From the NCBI GenBank assembly GCA_021234155.1, contig JAJEKV010000021.1:14321760-14385759 (forward strand): 64,000 nucleotides of DNA. Reading direction: 5' to 3'. Origin of the DNA: Isoetes taiwanensis. Lineage: Eukaryota; Streptophyta; Lycopodiopsida; Isoetales; Isoetaceae. The notes beneath the pieces are model-generated. The model was not told where the DNA came from. It did not search any database and worked only from the letters and a program-made list of their open reading frames with translations. Of this stretch, positions 44,746 through 56,727 are shown one piece after another (the stretch's first letter is position 1; each line of letters opens with the position of its first letter). The position numbers and the translations under genes were made by a program.

Positions 44746-45075
44746 TTATGAAACTTTCTTTTTGATGAAGGTATATGACTTAGGGCCAGATTCAACATCG
44801 TCAATTAGCCCGCAACCTATGAAAATTGACCACGTCCGCTCAACTTTCTGATCTACAATTACACTCTCCGTGACACTTGCAACCTTATTGCCAATGTGGC
44901 ATTGAAATTCATGGTTCAACTGTCGGCCGATTTTTGGCTGATAATTAGGCACTTGAGAATGGGCAAGAACATGTGTTTCCTTCCAGCACTCATTGGCTTC
45001 CTTGATTGTTGGGTTGCCAAGTACTTGCAGCATTTCCCGTTTCCAAAACTTAAATCTCACAAATCGTTCAAACAA
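44746..45075 (-). other. Unidentified 109-codon open frame
   Basis: The peptide (FVRFKFWKREMLQVLGN and QPKIGRQLNHEFQCHIGNK) shows no recognisable domain. It is long for local composition but without promoter, splice or homology support. Confidence 0.2.
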
Positions 45076-45984
45076 CTAAATAAATAAAACAATTATCCAT
45101 GATATCTAGCCTAGGCCATGTGATAATTGAACTTAAAATTTCCTAAATCTTGCTCGTCTAGGAAAACAAAAATTGAAATAGTTCAATTCACATTGGCGTA
45201 TATAAAAGACATGGGACATGCATACAAAACAAACTCATACCTAAAACCAAATTCGTCATTTTTTTGCATTGCTTTCAATATGAAGATTAGAGTTCTCCAA
45301 GTTAGACACATTTAGTTCAATTTCACAAGTCCATAGTTGAGTTCCTTTTGACTGAATACAAACCCTCCGTTGCCACGAGTAGGACAAGGCCGTCGCCGAT
45401 AAATTTCTTGTACTAGAAAAAATGAGGATGTTATGCTTTTACTGTCACCATTTCCTTGATTGGTCAAATCATTTGTCAATGCACCTTTTCCCAGCCAGCT
45501 TCTCGATGTTTCGATTCATTCTTCATCAACTACATCCAACTATTTCAAAAATGCCATGATTACCATGTTTAATTGTACGAACCCACGAGTTTAGCTCAAT
45601 ATGCAACAAAAGAAATGGCGACTACACCTGCTTGCTCTAACGTCAAGAACTGCATTCCAAGGATTAAGAAGCTCATGGCATCCAAACTGAAGCAATATTC
45701 ATTTGTTTTATTCTGATTCGTAAATTCATGCTCCTGGCCTGTATGACTCTTTCACAGCTAGTGTATAGTCCATCCACAATAATGAGGTTATGACTATATC
45801 CTGATGGATACTTGATACTTTATAGTTTGAGAATGTTCCTTCTAACAATGGTCTAAGGCCCAGGATGGGCTACATGCCATAAGGTTCTTATTAACTCTAA
45901 GGTAGCAGAGAGATAGCCAAAATGTAAGATTGTTAAACATAAGCTCAAAAACACAAGAAAGAATGTAAAGACAACCTTCACAAG

Positions 45985-46040
45985 TTTTCGTGGACGTTAA
46001 ATAATCTATTCTATTATATTATATTCTATTCTATTCTTCT
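45985..46040 (+). repeat. LINE/SINE-type 3' end and tail
   Basis: TTTTCGTGGACGTTAAATAA is followed by mixed TTCTA/TTATA repeats. It matches the conserved 3' end at 44141 and 52826, so a severely truncated copy of the same family inserted here. Confidence 0.65.
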
Positions 46041-46089
46041 AAGTATTCCATGTCACATTCCTGTTAAGTCATCTAACACATAATGACTT

Positions 46090-46213
46090 GGATGGCATAG
46101 TATAAATGATATGCCAAAGTTACAATGAGACACACGAACTTAAACTTGTTTTTTCAATACATAGTAGTCATAAAATATGACACCAATAAAAAACTAGTGG
46201 AAACATGAAAAGA
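46090..46213 (+). repeat. Dispersed repeat shared with 50870-50975
   Basis: GACACACGAACTTAAACTTG, then ATAAAATATGACACCA and AAAACTAGTGGAAA correspond in order to 50885-50975. The Helitron-like terminus interrupts the match at 46214. Confidence 0.6.
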
Positions 46214-46241
46214 CTAGTTATGGTGCCCGGCGTTGCCGGGC
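46214..46241 (-). mobile_element. Helitron-type 3' terminus, copy 2
   Basis: GCCCGGCGTTGCCGGGC hairpin, 7-nt spacer and CTAG|T on the minus strand, identical in layout to 2778-2805. The repeat on its left side, which matches 50.9 kb, breaks exactly here, as expected for an insertion edge. The 5' end was not located. Confidence 0.55.
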
Positions 46242-49200
46242 TTTAGTAACAATTTGAAGAGGTGGTTGATTCATTGTTGGATAGAATAACAGTATGGCTC
46301 AGAGGGGAAAAAGGTAATATGGAGCAATATAAGAAGCTAGTTTGTGGGAATTAATTTGCTTGATTGCATATATTTTGTAGTACGTGGTCTTTTGTTTTAT
46401 ATAATAGTTTTATCGAAATGATTTTATGGTGAGGCTCTATCGGGCTCTAGCAACCTCTAGAGATTTGCCTTGCAATAGATGTAGTTACAATGGAATGATG
46501 AAGTTATAGATGTACCTATAAATGTCGCACAAATGTCGATGCTAGGTGTGTTGAGTTGCCCTAGCATGACAAAGATGTGTGCTATTTGAATTGATGCATT
46601 TCTAGATAGCACAAATAATTTAGGCATTGACATAATGACATTTTTTTCTGAAAAAATTGTTAAAGTCCTACTATTGGAAAAAAAGTCATGAGTGGTTGAG
46701 AGAGGTATAATGGGCGTGTGTGAATGTTTGTACATGCAATCAAATGTGAAAGAACTCTATATTGAGGTCCACGGAAGATATTGTACTTGTAGAATATGAA
46801 CAAACATTATTATCAAGTCGATGTTATGTAATACAGGAATTTGAGATGAGGTTGTAAATCCTCCCATGGGACCTCTGTTTACCCTTTGCGCATTCAAGTC
46901 TTGACATAAGTGAAGGGTGAAATCTGAATGCATATAGATGTACAGTTGATTGAATGTGCATAGTTTGGAATAGTTTTGGTAGCTCCTTGGGATTCCACTC
47001 CTAGTTCAAGCTTTGACATAAATGAAACGTGAAATCTAATTGTATGTAGGCTTATAGTTGTATAGTTGATGCAAATGCATAGTTTGCAAAAGCTTTGGCT
47101 GGTCCTTGGGGTTCTATTATGGATAGTTTGGAAAAGTTTTGGTAGATCCTTGCGGTTCTACTGCTAGTTTCTAGTTGCCACTTAAAAAGATTTTTGAAAG
47201 CGATTGCCATAAATTGTGAGCATGTTTGTCTGGACTTGTTTTACTCTTATCTTGCTCTTCTTAGACCACTATCAACTTTTACTTCTAATATGAATTAGAG
47301 GACTGCAACAACGTACTGGATCTGTGTTGGTTGACTATCAAAGGTTTGGTTGACTATCAAAGTTGCCAAGAGAATGTCATGTAGGTTATTGCTGCCTCTA
47401 TAGCAGTGCTTGTTCATGCAAACTTGAATGTGGGCTGGAGCCCTTGTATACCCTCAAGATTGAAGTATTTTGAACAGAAAATGCATAGGACCTTTTATGC
47501 ACTCAATGATGTTGCTGGTCATAGTTGGTACAGGCAGATATGGTTTCGATTGTCTTCTCAGATATAGTATACATTGTCTTAGCAAGTATGTATCAGACGA
47601 TCAGTCCACCATTATATTGCAGTGAAAACATTATGCATCCCTTGGTGATACAACCATTAGCTATACAATTCTCCAAACCTTAGCTCAGTAGAACAACCGA
47701 GTGTGGAGTGGTATTGAAACTATAAACTGAGTAGACAACATGATTTATTGATGTGGAGGTTTACACCTATAAGTACATGTTACATAAAATTCAAAGGCAT
47801 AACAACAAAGTGAAGTACACTCAGTATAACAACAAAGTGAAGTACACTCAGTATTTACTTGGATTGCGATAAATTGATCGCCATCCTTTTAGAAATTTTC
47901 AACCTACTCTCTGTTGCACAACTTGTGGCTCGATCTGAGTCCATGCGATGGGTACTAAATTCTTGCAAATAATACCTCGTGTTAAAAAGATTTGATGTTT
48001 GGCAGCTGCACGTGAACATGTAGATTGTCCACTACAAAAGAAACAAAAAAATGGCAGACAGACCTGACCAACAAATAAATACTTCTAGAACATTCAACAA
48101 AAGGGAATATCATATGAGATTCACTTTGGCATTCTAGAATTGAATCATAAATAAAGTGAAATTTAAGAATGAAGAAAGATGGGCAAAGCTACAGGAAGGA
48201 TTTATACAATTTTCTCACCTTAGAGACTCTTGCTACACTGCTCCAATGCATCCATCCTTACATGCAAACATGCTTGATATAATCAAAGTGAAAAAGATGA
48301 ACCTTTCAAGGAGATAATTGTTCTTCAACAGCTAAATAACATGCAGCGTTCTACTCTATAAATGCAATAATGCCATAACAGGCACAGTGTGTCCATAGCA
48401 TGAAGTTCCAAATTAGTTGCCTGTCCCATTTGCACTTTATAAAGAGGCAAAGTATTAGAGTAGGATGATCCCCACTTGGATCTAGCTGTCAATGCTTCCT
48501 AGATGCTTCAGCTTAATTAGAAGCTTGCTATTGGTTGGAAGTAATGGCAATGGAACTTTGGTAGTGACTGTCGTTTAACTTGGCACTAAATTTGTTGTCC
48601 TCTGCTATAAGGTACATATATACAAAATCACCAAATATGTCAGATTATATATGCACTACATGATACATGAAACCCAAAAGCGAGTTCACAAAGGACTCAC
48701 ACAATGTGAACTATTGAAGAAGCTCATTAGCTGCAATGGGACCTGCAAACTCCGTGGTGCACCAGACACTTCTTAAAGCAAAGGTGGTTCCAAATTGTTG
48801 TCCTTGCAAAATAAACAAATCTGTTAAATATTATTGACACATGAGCAAGATCACAAAGCACTTAATCTCAGTTCATGGAAGAAGCTTCATAGTTGCGATC
48901 AGAGATACAAACTTTGTGGTGCAATATCCTGGATGCTTCTTGAGAATGTAAGGCTGGCTCCAAGAGATGTTTGTGGGGAAAAAAATGGCTTTCTGGAAAT
49001 TTTGTCTTATGCGCCATGCAGACAATTAAACACATGCATATAGCTTGCTAACTGCCTCGTATAAACAGAGAATAAATCATGATGAGCCTATTTGCAAATC
49101 ATCACAATCAAGTCATGCCAATCAAGCATAGTATTTGTAATCTATATTTTTGGCCAAAACTTAGAATCATAAGTATAGGCTACATGCTCTATGGAAGCTG

Positions 49201-50585
49201 CATTTATAGACCTTTTAAATAAAACTGCAACATGTACTGCATTTATTGCTTTACAGCAAAGAAATCCAACCTGGTAGATAGTATAACGTGTCACAAAGTC
49301 CGAAAAGACAGACATATGGAACAACATATTTGAAAAGGGGAAAGGTTTTTTGACCTGATCAAATTGAGGCATCCTTTTAAATCATCCTGCTTGCTGCAAT
49401 TGTTGTCTTCATCAATGATACCAGAATGTAAAAGAACGAAAAATACAGAAATATCTTTCCCCAAGTAGCCCTTTTGCACTTCCATAACCTGATCAAATTG
49501 AAGCCCTTTTGCATATATATAGATCTGTATGCGAAGTTGATTAGCTGCTCTACCTACAGTTGAGACTGCATAATTGCATAATTGGGAATCGTAACACCAA
49601 AAGATAGAAATCTATTTGAATAAGTCAAATTCAAGGGAACGTAATCTATCAGACCAGCAAAGAAAAAATGTCTGGGAGAATAAATAGACAATATGTAAGA
49701 ACAAATGGACATCAAATAGTGAGTACATCGCATAGTGACTCAATGCAATATTGGAGCCTAAAGCCAATCCACAACACATGGATTTGATGTTGGAGGTTGC
49801 ATCTACAACAACCCTAGACAAAGAAGATGGCTGCTAAAGAACATACCTCCCATGCTACTCAAGACATGGTCGCTTCTTGTTTCAGTCTGACCAAAATGCA
49901 GCTCACAAAGCTGCTTCTCTTTTGCAAAAAGAATGCTTCAAGAACTCAAAATCAGGATATCATGCCTCCAAGTTCCTTCGTAGTTTGTTGTGCATGTTTG
50001 GTGCACAAAACCCTGTGGCAGAGAAGGAAAAACTCATCAGATCAAAAAGCTTAAAGATTAACAGCATACAAATGCTGCTGTTTTCCATCCTACCGCTTTC
50101 GGTACTCCAGGTTAAATCTAGAACAGGAGAGCACGCTTATAACCCAAGGAGCCTCGAGAAATTCGTTTTTGCAAAACAAATGAATGAAAACATAGCATGA
50201 AGCTGCGAAAATGGACATCGTCTGAATGAAGATGTACCATGGGAGCAGCGAAAATGGACATCGTTTAAAAAAATATGAACCGAACCCTGGCCATACCATG
50301 CCAAATTCACCAAAGCGGTCATAGCGGTGGACTTTCGTGAGAGATAAGAAAACCTACTATCCCCTGTCCTCCACACGGCCTCCATGCTAGAAACTAAGGA
50401 CACGGCCTTCCGGTAAACTATCTATCTATCTATGATATCTCGAACCTAGAAATCATACAAAGTTTTTTTCCCCGATTTTTGGAAATTCAGAAATAGTTTC
50501 CGGCGGCCAAAATATTAAAAACCTTAGGAAAACCAACCCAAGCAAAAATCCAAAAAGTTTTGAAACAGGAAAAACCAAATTTAAA
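46242..50585. other. No gene recognised
   Basis: Long AT-rich stretch with only short unlabelled frames (46457-46735 minus, 49827-50200 plus, 50137-50403 minus). Two diverged copies of a roughly 65-bp word, from GAAGAAGCT to GGTGCA, occur near 48716 and 48880. TTTGGTAG(A/C)TCCTTG(G/C)GGTTCTA-type words repeat near 46980, 47095 and 47135. No RNA gene or conserved domain was seen. Confidence 0.5.
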
Positions 50586-50589
50586 CAAT

Positions 50590-51215
50590 AGGATAAGACA
50601 CGTCTTATTTTTAGTTATATATTCAAATAAGACTAGTATGTGTCTTATTTTACGGCGGGCTCGGAATACCCGCCTGGAATAAAATAAGACTTCGTTTACA
50701 ATCCAAACCTATTCCAAACCTAACTTATTTTCATGGTGGAAAAGTGATTTCCTTTTAGGACAATAGGTGGCCAAATATCATTTGATAAAATATGTGACTT
50801 TTAGAAATACTACCGGGGGAAAAGGGACAGTAGTCACAAGATATGGCTGTCATATACAATATATGACACCATTTGTGACTCCAGGGCTAAAAAGAGGCAC
50901 ACAAATTTAAACTTGTTTTCCCACTGCATGATAGTTATAAAATATGACACCACTAAAATACTAGTGGAAAACCATAAAAAATAAGACACGTCTTACTTTT
51001 AGTTATATTTTTAAATAAGACTAGGTGTCTTATTTTACGGGGCGGGGGATCCCCTGGAATAAAATAGACTCCATTTACAATCCAAACCTATTCCGAACCT
51101 AAATAAGACACGTCTCATTTTCATAGTGGAAAGAGACTTTCTTTTAGGACAATAGGTGGCCAAATATCATTTGATAAAATATGTGACTTTTGGAAATACG
51201 ACTATCGTGGAAAAA
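50590..51215 (+). repeat. Direct duplication of about 240 bp with palindromic words
   Basis: 50590-50830 and 50970-51205 share ATAAGACACGTCTTA, AAATAAGACTAG, TTACAATCCAAACCTATTCC and AGGACAATAGGTGGCCAAAT in the same order. Inverted words (AATAAGAC and GTCTTATT) are frequent, suggesting a fold-back element. About 140 bp between the copies contains the segment shared with 46090-46213. Confidence 0.7.
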
Positions 51216-52258
51216 GGGCCTTAGATCTAAACTTAAAAAAAAAGCGGGGGGGGAGCTTTAGAGGACAAAAGATTAGGACAATGCTTATGGGACACATTTT
51301 CCTCTCAACTGTGAGCATGTAAAATGGTTTTTATGGTTTGCTATGTGGTTAACCCTACATATTTAGAATTGATATGTGGATGTAGTGTAGCAGTTACATG
51401 TACTAGTATTTCTGCAATTAATAGATATATCTTTCAACCAAAAAATGAAAAAATAAATAATTTTGATAGTCTGCAATTCGTGTATTAATGTGATTATAAT
51501 ATGATTATTTATTAACTACTACATTAGGGATACTGGAATTACGTTGTATAGCTCCTCAATGCGTTGTACATTATGGCTAATGTCATGGTGATAAGTGCAT
51601 GCAAATAATGTGGCAGTTACAAATAGTGCTTTTTTTAGATTTTTCCATTGAACATTGAGGGAATCTATTAAAAAATGGTAACTGTGTTTCAAGCCCTTCC
51701 ATTTATCATCACTTGAATACTTCATGCTTCACCACAGAAACTTATGCAGGGCATTTTCACTTGGGAATTTCTTGCAACAACTTTATCTACCTTTATTTAT
51801 GTGATGCTCTTCTAACATTACGTATGTTCATTCAATGGAAAAGCTTAGTCAAGGCCCTCGAATGGATGGTGGACATAATAGATTACTAACTACACAGGCC
51901 TAGAAATTACACTATGTCCTGCGTCATCATAATGTTATAAGCTTTTATGAGGATATTGAAGATATGATATTATCGTGGCTACGTTTGTGTCAGAAAAGAA
52001 AAAAATAAATAAATAATTAAAACTTTTTGTTTTGGCGTGTCATGGGCGATGTTGTTTTGTCTTGTATAAGATTGGTTACTTTTAGACCTTCCTCTTTTAT
52101 GATGTATTCTCTGTATGATTAATATGAAAACCCTTTGTTTTCTTAGGAAAAAAGAGCTCTTTTTTTGCCCATTGATTAGGGAAATAATTCTATGCATTTC
52201 ATAAAATAGCATTCCATCCTAAAAAAATTGATGCACTATTTGATGATCTATCAAGTCA

Positions 52259-52512
52259 AAATATGTAGCATAATAACAGGGGGTTTTCTTTGTGTTTTTG
52301 TACGCTTTTCACTAACGTTTTCCTATGATTTCGTGATGTATTCAAATGGATGTACTAATGCGTACATCTAGAGTGCACCATTTCTGAGCCATTGATTTTA
52401 GCCTTTTTTTTCCAATGGTTAACAACCAATGGCTCACAACAAAAGCCCTTTTTTTGTGCGTGTGGTGCATAATGGTCAACAACCAATGGCTCACAACAAA
52501 AGCCCTTTTTTG
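52259..52512 (+). repeat. Dispersed repeat, copy 2, with 56-bp tandem at its end
   Basis: 52259-52455 aligns with 15828-16020. The final block (AATGGCTCACAACAAAAGCC) is repeated with a 56-bp period, at 52429 and 52485, separated by GTGCGTGTGGTGCATAATGG. Confidence 0.75.
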
Positions 52513-52599
52513 TGCGTGTGGTGCATAATGGTCAACGGTGCATGTAGTGCAGTTCCCCGCAGGCAACACACCGCTACATCAGTTACTCGCATCACCTAT

Positions 52600-52870
52600 G
52601 GTAGCTTGACCGGGAGCTTACATCCCCCGCAGATTCGGTACCGTCGGACTTGCTCTTGGGGGCATGGTATTTGAGAGCCTCTTTGTTAGGGTTTTTCCTC
52701 CCAAGTGGGGTTTTTTCATCCCGGTAGTAGGGTTCTCTTGCATGATTACATTGGTTGTTTTGGTGTTGGGGTTTTGGCTTTTTTGTTTCGTTTCTGCATG
52801 TAATTAGTCTCATAGGCCCTCGGCCTCCGTGGACGTTAAAATAAACTTCCTTCCTTCCTTCCTTCCTTAT
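52600..52870 (+). mobile_element. Truncated LINE 3' end with (TTCC)n tail
   Basis: A T/G-rich 3' UTR-like stretch with GGGTTTTT and GGGGTTTT words runs to CGGCCTCCGTGGACGTTAAAA (52821-52841) and then a TTCC repeat (52847-52868). The conserved 3' end equals that of the LINE at 44.1 kb, but the tail repeat unit differs. Confidence 0.65.
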
Positions 52871-53513
52871 CATAACTTTTGATCCAGAACTCTGTTTGAG
52901 ATGATTTTTATTGCGTTGGAAAGCTCTCTCCGAGATATTTTTGATAGTGTATGATATGGATATGTTTGGTTAAGTTATCTATGCTAAAACAGCAATTTTC
53001 CGGCCGGGTTTGGTAGGCTTTCAGATCCTACCAGCTGATTAATACAGGATTGCGCTATTGGATATTGTTTTATGGCTCATTCCGAATAAAGCTTGCAAAA
53101 AATTACCATGCATTTTTAGATTTTGAGGCTTCTAGATCCTTGTGCTAACAAGCAGAAAAGTTTCCCACTTTGGTTTCTCACCACAAGAATCCATGGAGGC
53201 CAAAGGCTGCTGTTAAAATCCAGTTGAAAAATGTTTGTGTATGGGTGTTGCAAACTTTATGACTTTCAGAATAATGGGATCAATCTGCTCTATCTTTATG
53301 GTAACTTTTACTTATGTTCTATTTGTTTTATTGTGATGAAATTCAAAAGCTACAGGTGATGAAAGCCTCAAATGAATTCTAGTTTTTTTCTGGTTTGAAT
53401 TCTAAAATTTTTGTCACACCCGGGGGGGGTGTGACGTCCCTAAGGCCCCGAAGGGGCCAAAAAACGTTTTTTGCAACATAAACCATTAACATCCAACATA
53501 TAAAAATTAAATC

Positions 53514-54047
53514 CCCCAACACATAACAACCAACACATAACAACCATTGACATTAACAACCAACACATAACTACCATTGACATTAATTAACACAACCATT
53601 GGGTCCAACACATTTACATTAAAATCCCCCTTAAACCCCCTTTGGTTTGGGTGCATATTCACACGGGGGTGACTCCGGGCAACGAGAGTTGTTGGATAGG
53701 CATATTCACCCCTTATTCCTTAATCTACACCGTACGTAAAGTTCCTCATTTGTGGGGTATGCAAGTACAAAATTTGCTATACTGTATAACAAGATTCGCA
53801 AAATACTATAAGATTTCAAGCGGAATACTATATGGTGTTGATTTCGTACGTGCAAAATACAATTATGAGGGCTCTCGCTGCCCTACGTCACTCCCCGTGT
53901 GAATATGCACCCAAACCAAAGGGGGTTTAAGGGGGATTTTAATGTAAATGTGTTGGACCCAATGGTTGTGTTAATTAATGTCAATGGTAGTTATGTGTTG
54001 GTTGTTAATGTCAATGGTTGTTATGTGTTGGTTGTTATGTGTTGGGG
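53514..54047. mobile_element. Long-TIR foldback MITE, copy 2
   Basis: It has the same arms as 18270-18716, but the unique core lies in the opposite orientation. Arm ends are CCCCAACACATAACAACC and its reverse (GGTTGTTATGTGTTGGGG). The outer arms carry extra tandem copies of a 24-30 bp word (AACACATAACAACCATTGAC). A GGCCCCGAAGGGGCC palindrome lies just to the left, as at copy 1. Confidence 0.8.
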
Positions 54048-54900
54048 TGAATAGCTCTAAATTAACTTATAATGTAACTTGAAAAGGCTCAAAATTGAGA
54101 TGGACAATGTAGTATAGAGATGAATTATAAGAAATAAAGTAGAAAGTATTATAGGAGATGTTGTTTTATGGGTGTGTTATAGGAGATGTTGTTTTTGGGT
54201 CTGAAAAATAAATAAAAAATAAAAAAACATTCGCAAGTCTATGAATAACATATGTACTATCAAGTATAGCACAAATCCCGTAACACGCCAAAATAAAAAG
54301 TTTCAATTTAAATCTGCCCAAAAATTTCATGTCTTGATCCAAAAAACTTAATCAAACATGAGCATATCATACACCTTCAGAAGGATCTCAGAGAGACCTT
54401 TCCAAAGCAATAAAAAACACTCAAAATAGAATTTGGATTCAAAAGTTATGGTAAAAACCATATTACCATCAAATTTGCATGGCATGCACTTTGCAAAAAG
54501 GTATCCAGAAAGAAAAGTACAAAAAGTAGGTATCTATCTTGATAGATCTGGGTAAAATCATATGCCAATAGAAAGCTCTCAATATAAGCTTTCTAAAAGC
54601 CCAAGATCATCTGAATCCGACCTCTGTACTTCAAGTTATGAGCACAGGAACAATTGACATTCTCTCTCTAGTGCTTCTCTTCGTTATTTATTTTTAGTGA
54701 TTTAGATATTATATACAATGGTCTAGTAAAAAAAAACCTCTCATAAAAATCTTATTTTTTATTAAAACTTTATTTTTTCCAACCAAAAATTTGTAAAAAG
54801 CATTTGACAACATAATGTCTTTATTATTAGGAAATAAAATACTTTAGAACATTCATAAATTGAAAATAAAATACAAATTAGGCTAACATATAACGGGTAA
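54048..54900. other. No gene recognised
   Basis: AT-rich DNA without a supported gene. It probably includes the 3' flank of the minus-strand dirigent gene. Confidence 0.5.
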
Positions 54901-54903
54901 CAC

Positions 54904-55419
54904 TCAGTAGGAAGAACGTGGAATTGACGTGGGAAGAAAAAATGTGCAACTGAGTGAAGCAGTGCGGTAGGGATACTCATCCAGAATGGTAGTGTAAATT
55001 GCATTACCAATAGCAAGTCTGAAGTGTTCTGTACCCCCGACTATAGCCAATTCAGCAACTGCATCTGTGCCTTGGAAGGAAAGGGTTGCATTATAACTAG
55101 ATGTCTCGAACACTATAGTGAATGCATAGAAAGAATTGCTCAAGTCTTGAGAAGTGACTGCAACAATTCCCTTTGCCCTGCCAAGCTGTGTTGAACTGTT
55201 TAAAGGCCCTTCTCTCACTACATCATCTATTACAAATATAGAACCAAATTGGGTACTTGATTTATCTCCATTTGGACCTGCAACTCTAGCCGCTGTAACA
55301 TTGTAGGTGTGATGAAGGTACAACTGAAGTTTTTCCATCTTGAGCTTTTCTCCATCTACCATTGTTGTTGTGCTTAGTGCAGCAACTATCATAGCCAATA
55401 TAAGTATTGTGCTTGCCAT
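54904..55419 (-). CDS. Dirigent-family secreted protein
   Basis: 171 residues, single exon, the usual size for dirigent proteins. They form trimeric eight-stranded beta-barrels in the apoplast and steer the coupling of oxidase-generated phenoxy radicals (lignans, lignin-related compounds). Residues 1-23 are a signal peptide (STILILAMIVAALSTTTMVDG). STQFGSIFVIDDVV, QLGRAKGIVAV, FYAFTIVFETSS and AIVGGTEHFRLAIGNA correspond to the conserved FG, GR.G, and VVGGTG-x-FR-x-A-x-G blocks. There are two NxT/NxS glycosylation sites (NVT, NAT). The start at 55419 is chosen because it opens the signal peptide; an upstream ATG (55441) is out of frame. Close paralog of the 63.2-kb gene. Confidence 0.85.
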   Translation of the reverse strand: MASTILILAMIVAALSTTTMVDGEKLKMEKLQLYLHHTYNVTAARVAGPNGDKSSTQFGSIFVIDDVVREGPLNSSTQLGRAKGIVAVTSQDLSNSFYAFTIVFETSSYNATLSFQGTDAVAELAIVGGTEHFRLAIGNAIYTTILDEYPYRTASLSCTFFLPTSIPRSSY

Positions 55420-55453
55420 CTTTCTTTTGTTGTTCTTCCATTTTGCTCTCTCC

Positions 55454-55461
55454 CTTATATA
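55454..55461 (-). promoter_or_regulatory. TATA box of dirigent gene 1
   Basis: Minus strand TATATAAG, followed by GGAGAGAGCAAAATGGAAG. It is conserved in sequence and spacing with 63217-63224 upstream of the paralog. The start used lies about 35 nt downstream. Confidence 0.75.
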
Positions 55462-55559
55462 CTCCCATTCAACACGTGTTCAAGTCTCACTTGAACTCCT
55501 CTTGATATCTGTAAGTCTAAAAGCACTAAGTCTTATTTGCCAACACTAGATGAATGGTG

Positions 55560-56390
55560 GAACCCATCCATACCTCCAATAAGTTCAAAATGCACTCAAA
55601 CACCTCCACATGCAAAAACATATATAATTTTATCTTTAATGTCATTTTATCATCAATTTCTTTTTGCCTTTTGGGAGGCAATCCATTTTTGAGATGGAGG
55701 TAATTTATTCTAAAGGCATATTCGTGTAGGTTTATGGCTGGGAATTTATTGTGGGAGTCATATTCTAATTAAAAACTTTTCAGACTAAATATAAAAAATG
55801 GATTAATGAAACTATTTACTTGATTGTTTGAATCATTAGTGTAATTTATTTAATTTAATAGTCATTACAATATTTATTATATGCTCAATCATCTATATAA
55901 TTGTTATAGTAAGTCTTGTTATGGGGAGATCTTTCATTTCTTTAAATGCATTGTAGTTGGACACAACATATAACTTCCTACGTGGCATAGAGGATAAGGA
56001 TGAAATATTTCTAAATGAAAGCATCCTTAAAGGAATTCATGTAAGATGTAAAAGAGCAGCAATATAGGTTTATGTACAAATCTATCGCAAAAAAAATAAA
56101 AATTACACATAAGATCTAATGGTCAATGAATGAATGCATGATTTTTAAGGCCAAAAACTTTTTAATGATTTCCTATGTATATAAGAAAGTCTGCGGAAAG
56201 GTGTCGATGCGCGACAACGCGGAGTCAACTTGACATACATGGAAGTCCCTATAACGTGGAGGAGAATTAGGTGTTCATTCTGCGCCACGTGGTGCTAATC
56301 AGACGGTCCAGCTAAAAAACGTCACTCAAAAATCAAGAAAGTAAGTAGGAGAATTCAAACAAGCTGGATTATATTTTAATGACATCATGC
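55560..56390. other. Intergenic region between divergent dirigent genes
   Basis: No gene recognised. It separates the head-to-head minus (54.9 kb) and plus (56.7 kb) dirigent genes and probably contains both promoters. Confidence 0.5.
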
Positions 56391-56640
56391 ACATTTTACT
56401 TCTTTTGTTGCCAAATAGTTGACAAGAAGGAAGACAAGAACAACTTCTCCCCATAAACATGAAGAAGAAGGAATCCAAAACGACTTTGCATATCCAACAT
56501 CATGCATACCTTACTCCTTTTTGTTGCCAAATAGTTGACAAGAAGAAGAGAAGAACAACTTGACCCCATAAACCTTAAGAAGAAGGAATTCAAAGCTACT
56601 TTGAGTATTCAACTAGTACACGCAAGAAGAGGAAGATGTG
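56391..56640 (+). repeat. Tandem duplication, about 116-bp unit
   Basis: TTGTTGCCAAATAGTTGACA occurs at 56405 and 56521, and the following AAGAACAACTT and GAAGAAGGAAT words are also repeated. It lies about 90-330 bp upstream of dirigent gene 2, so it may affect its promoter. Confidence 0.8.
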
Positions 56641-56703
56641 GCGTGGTAGGACCACATGTAAAATAAGACATCGAAATATTTGCTATTTAACAAAGGAATT
56701 GCT

Positions 56704-56712
56704 ATGAATTGA
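56704..56712 (+). promoter_or_regulatory. Minimal upstream ORF (ATG-AAT-TGA)
   Basis: A two-codon upstream frame ends 16 nt before the dirigent ATG at 56728. Such short uORFs can lower translation. No clear TATA box was seen at the expected distance. Confidence 0.35.
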
Positions 56713-56727
56713 AGACAAGAAGAAAAT

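Noticed and set aside
52342-52569. 75-codon minus-strand frame with an internal repeat
   Set aside because: The repeated peptide simply reflects the 56-bp tandem DNA repeat.
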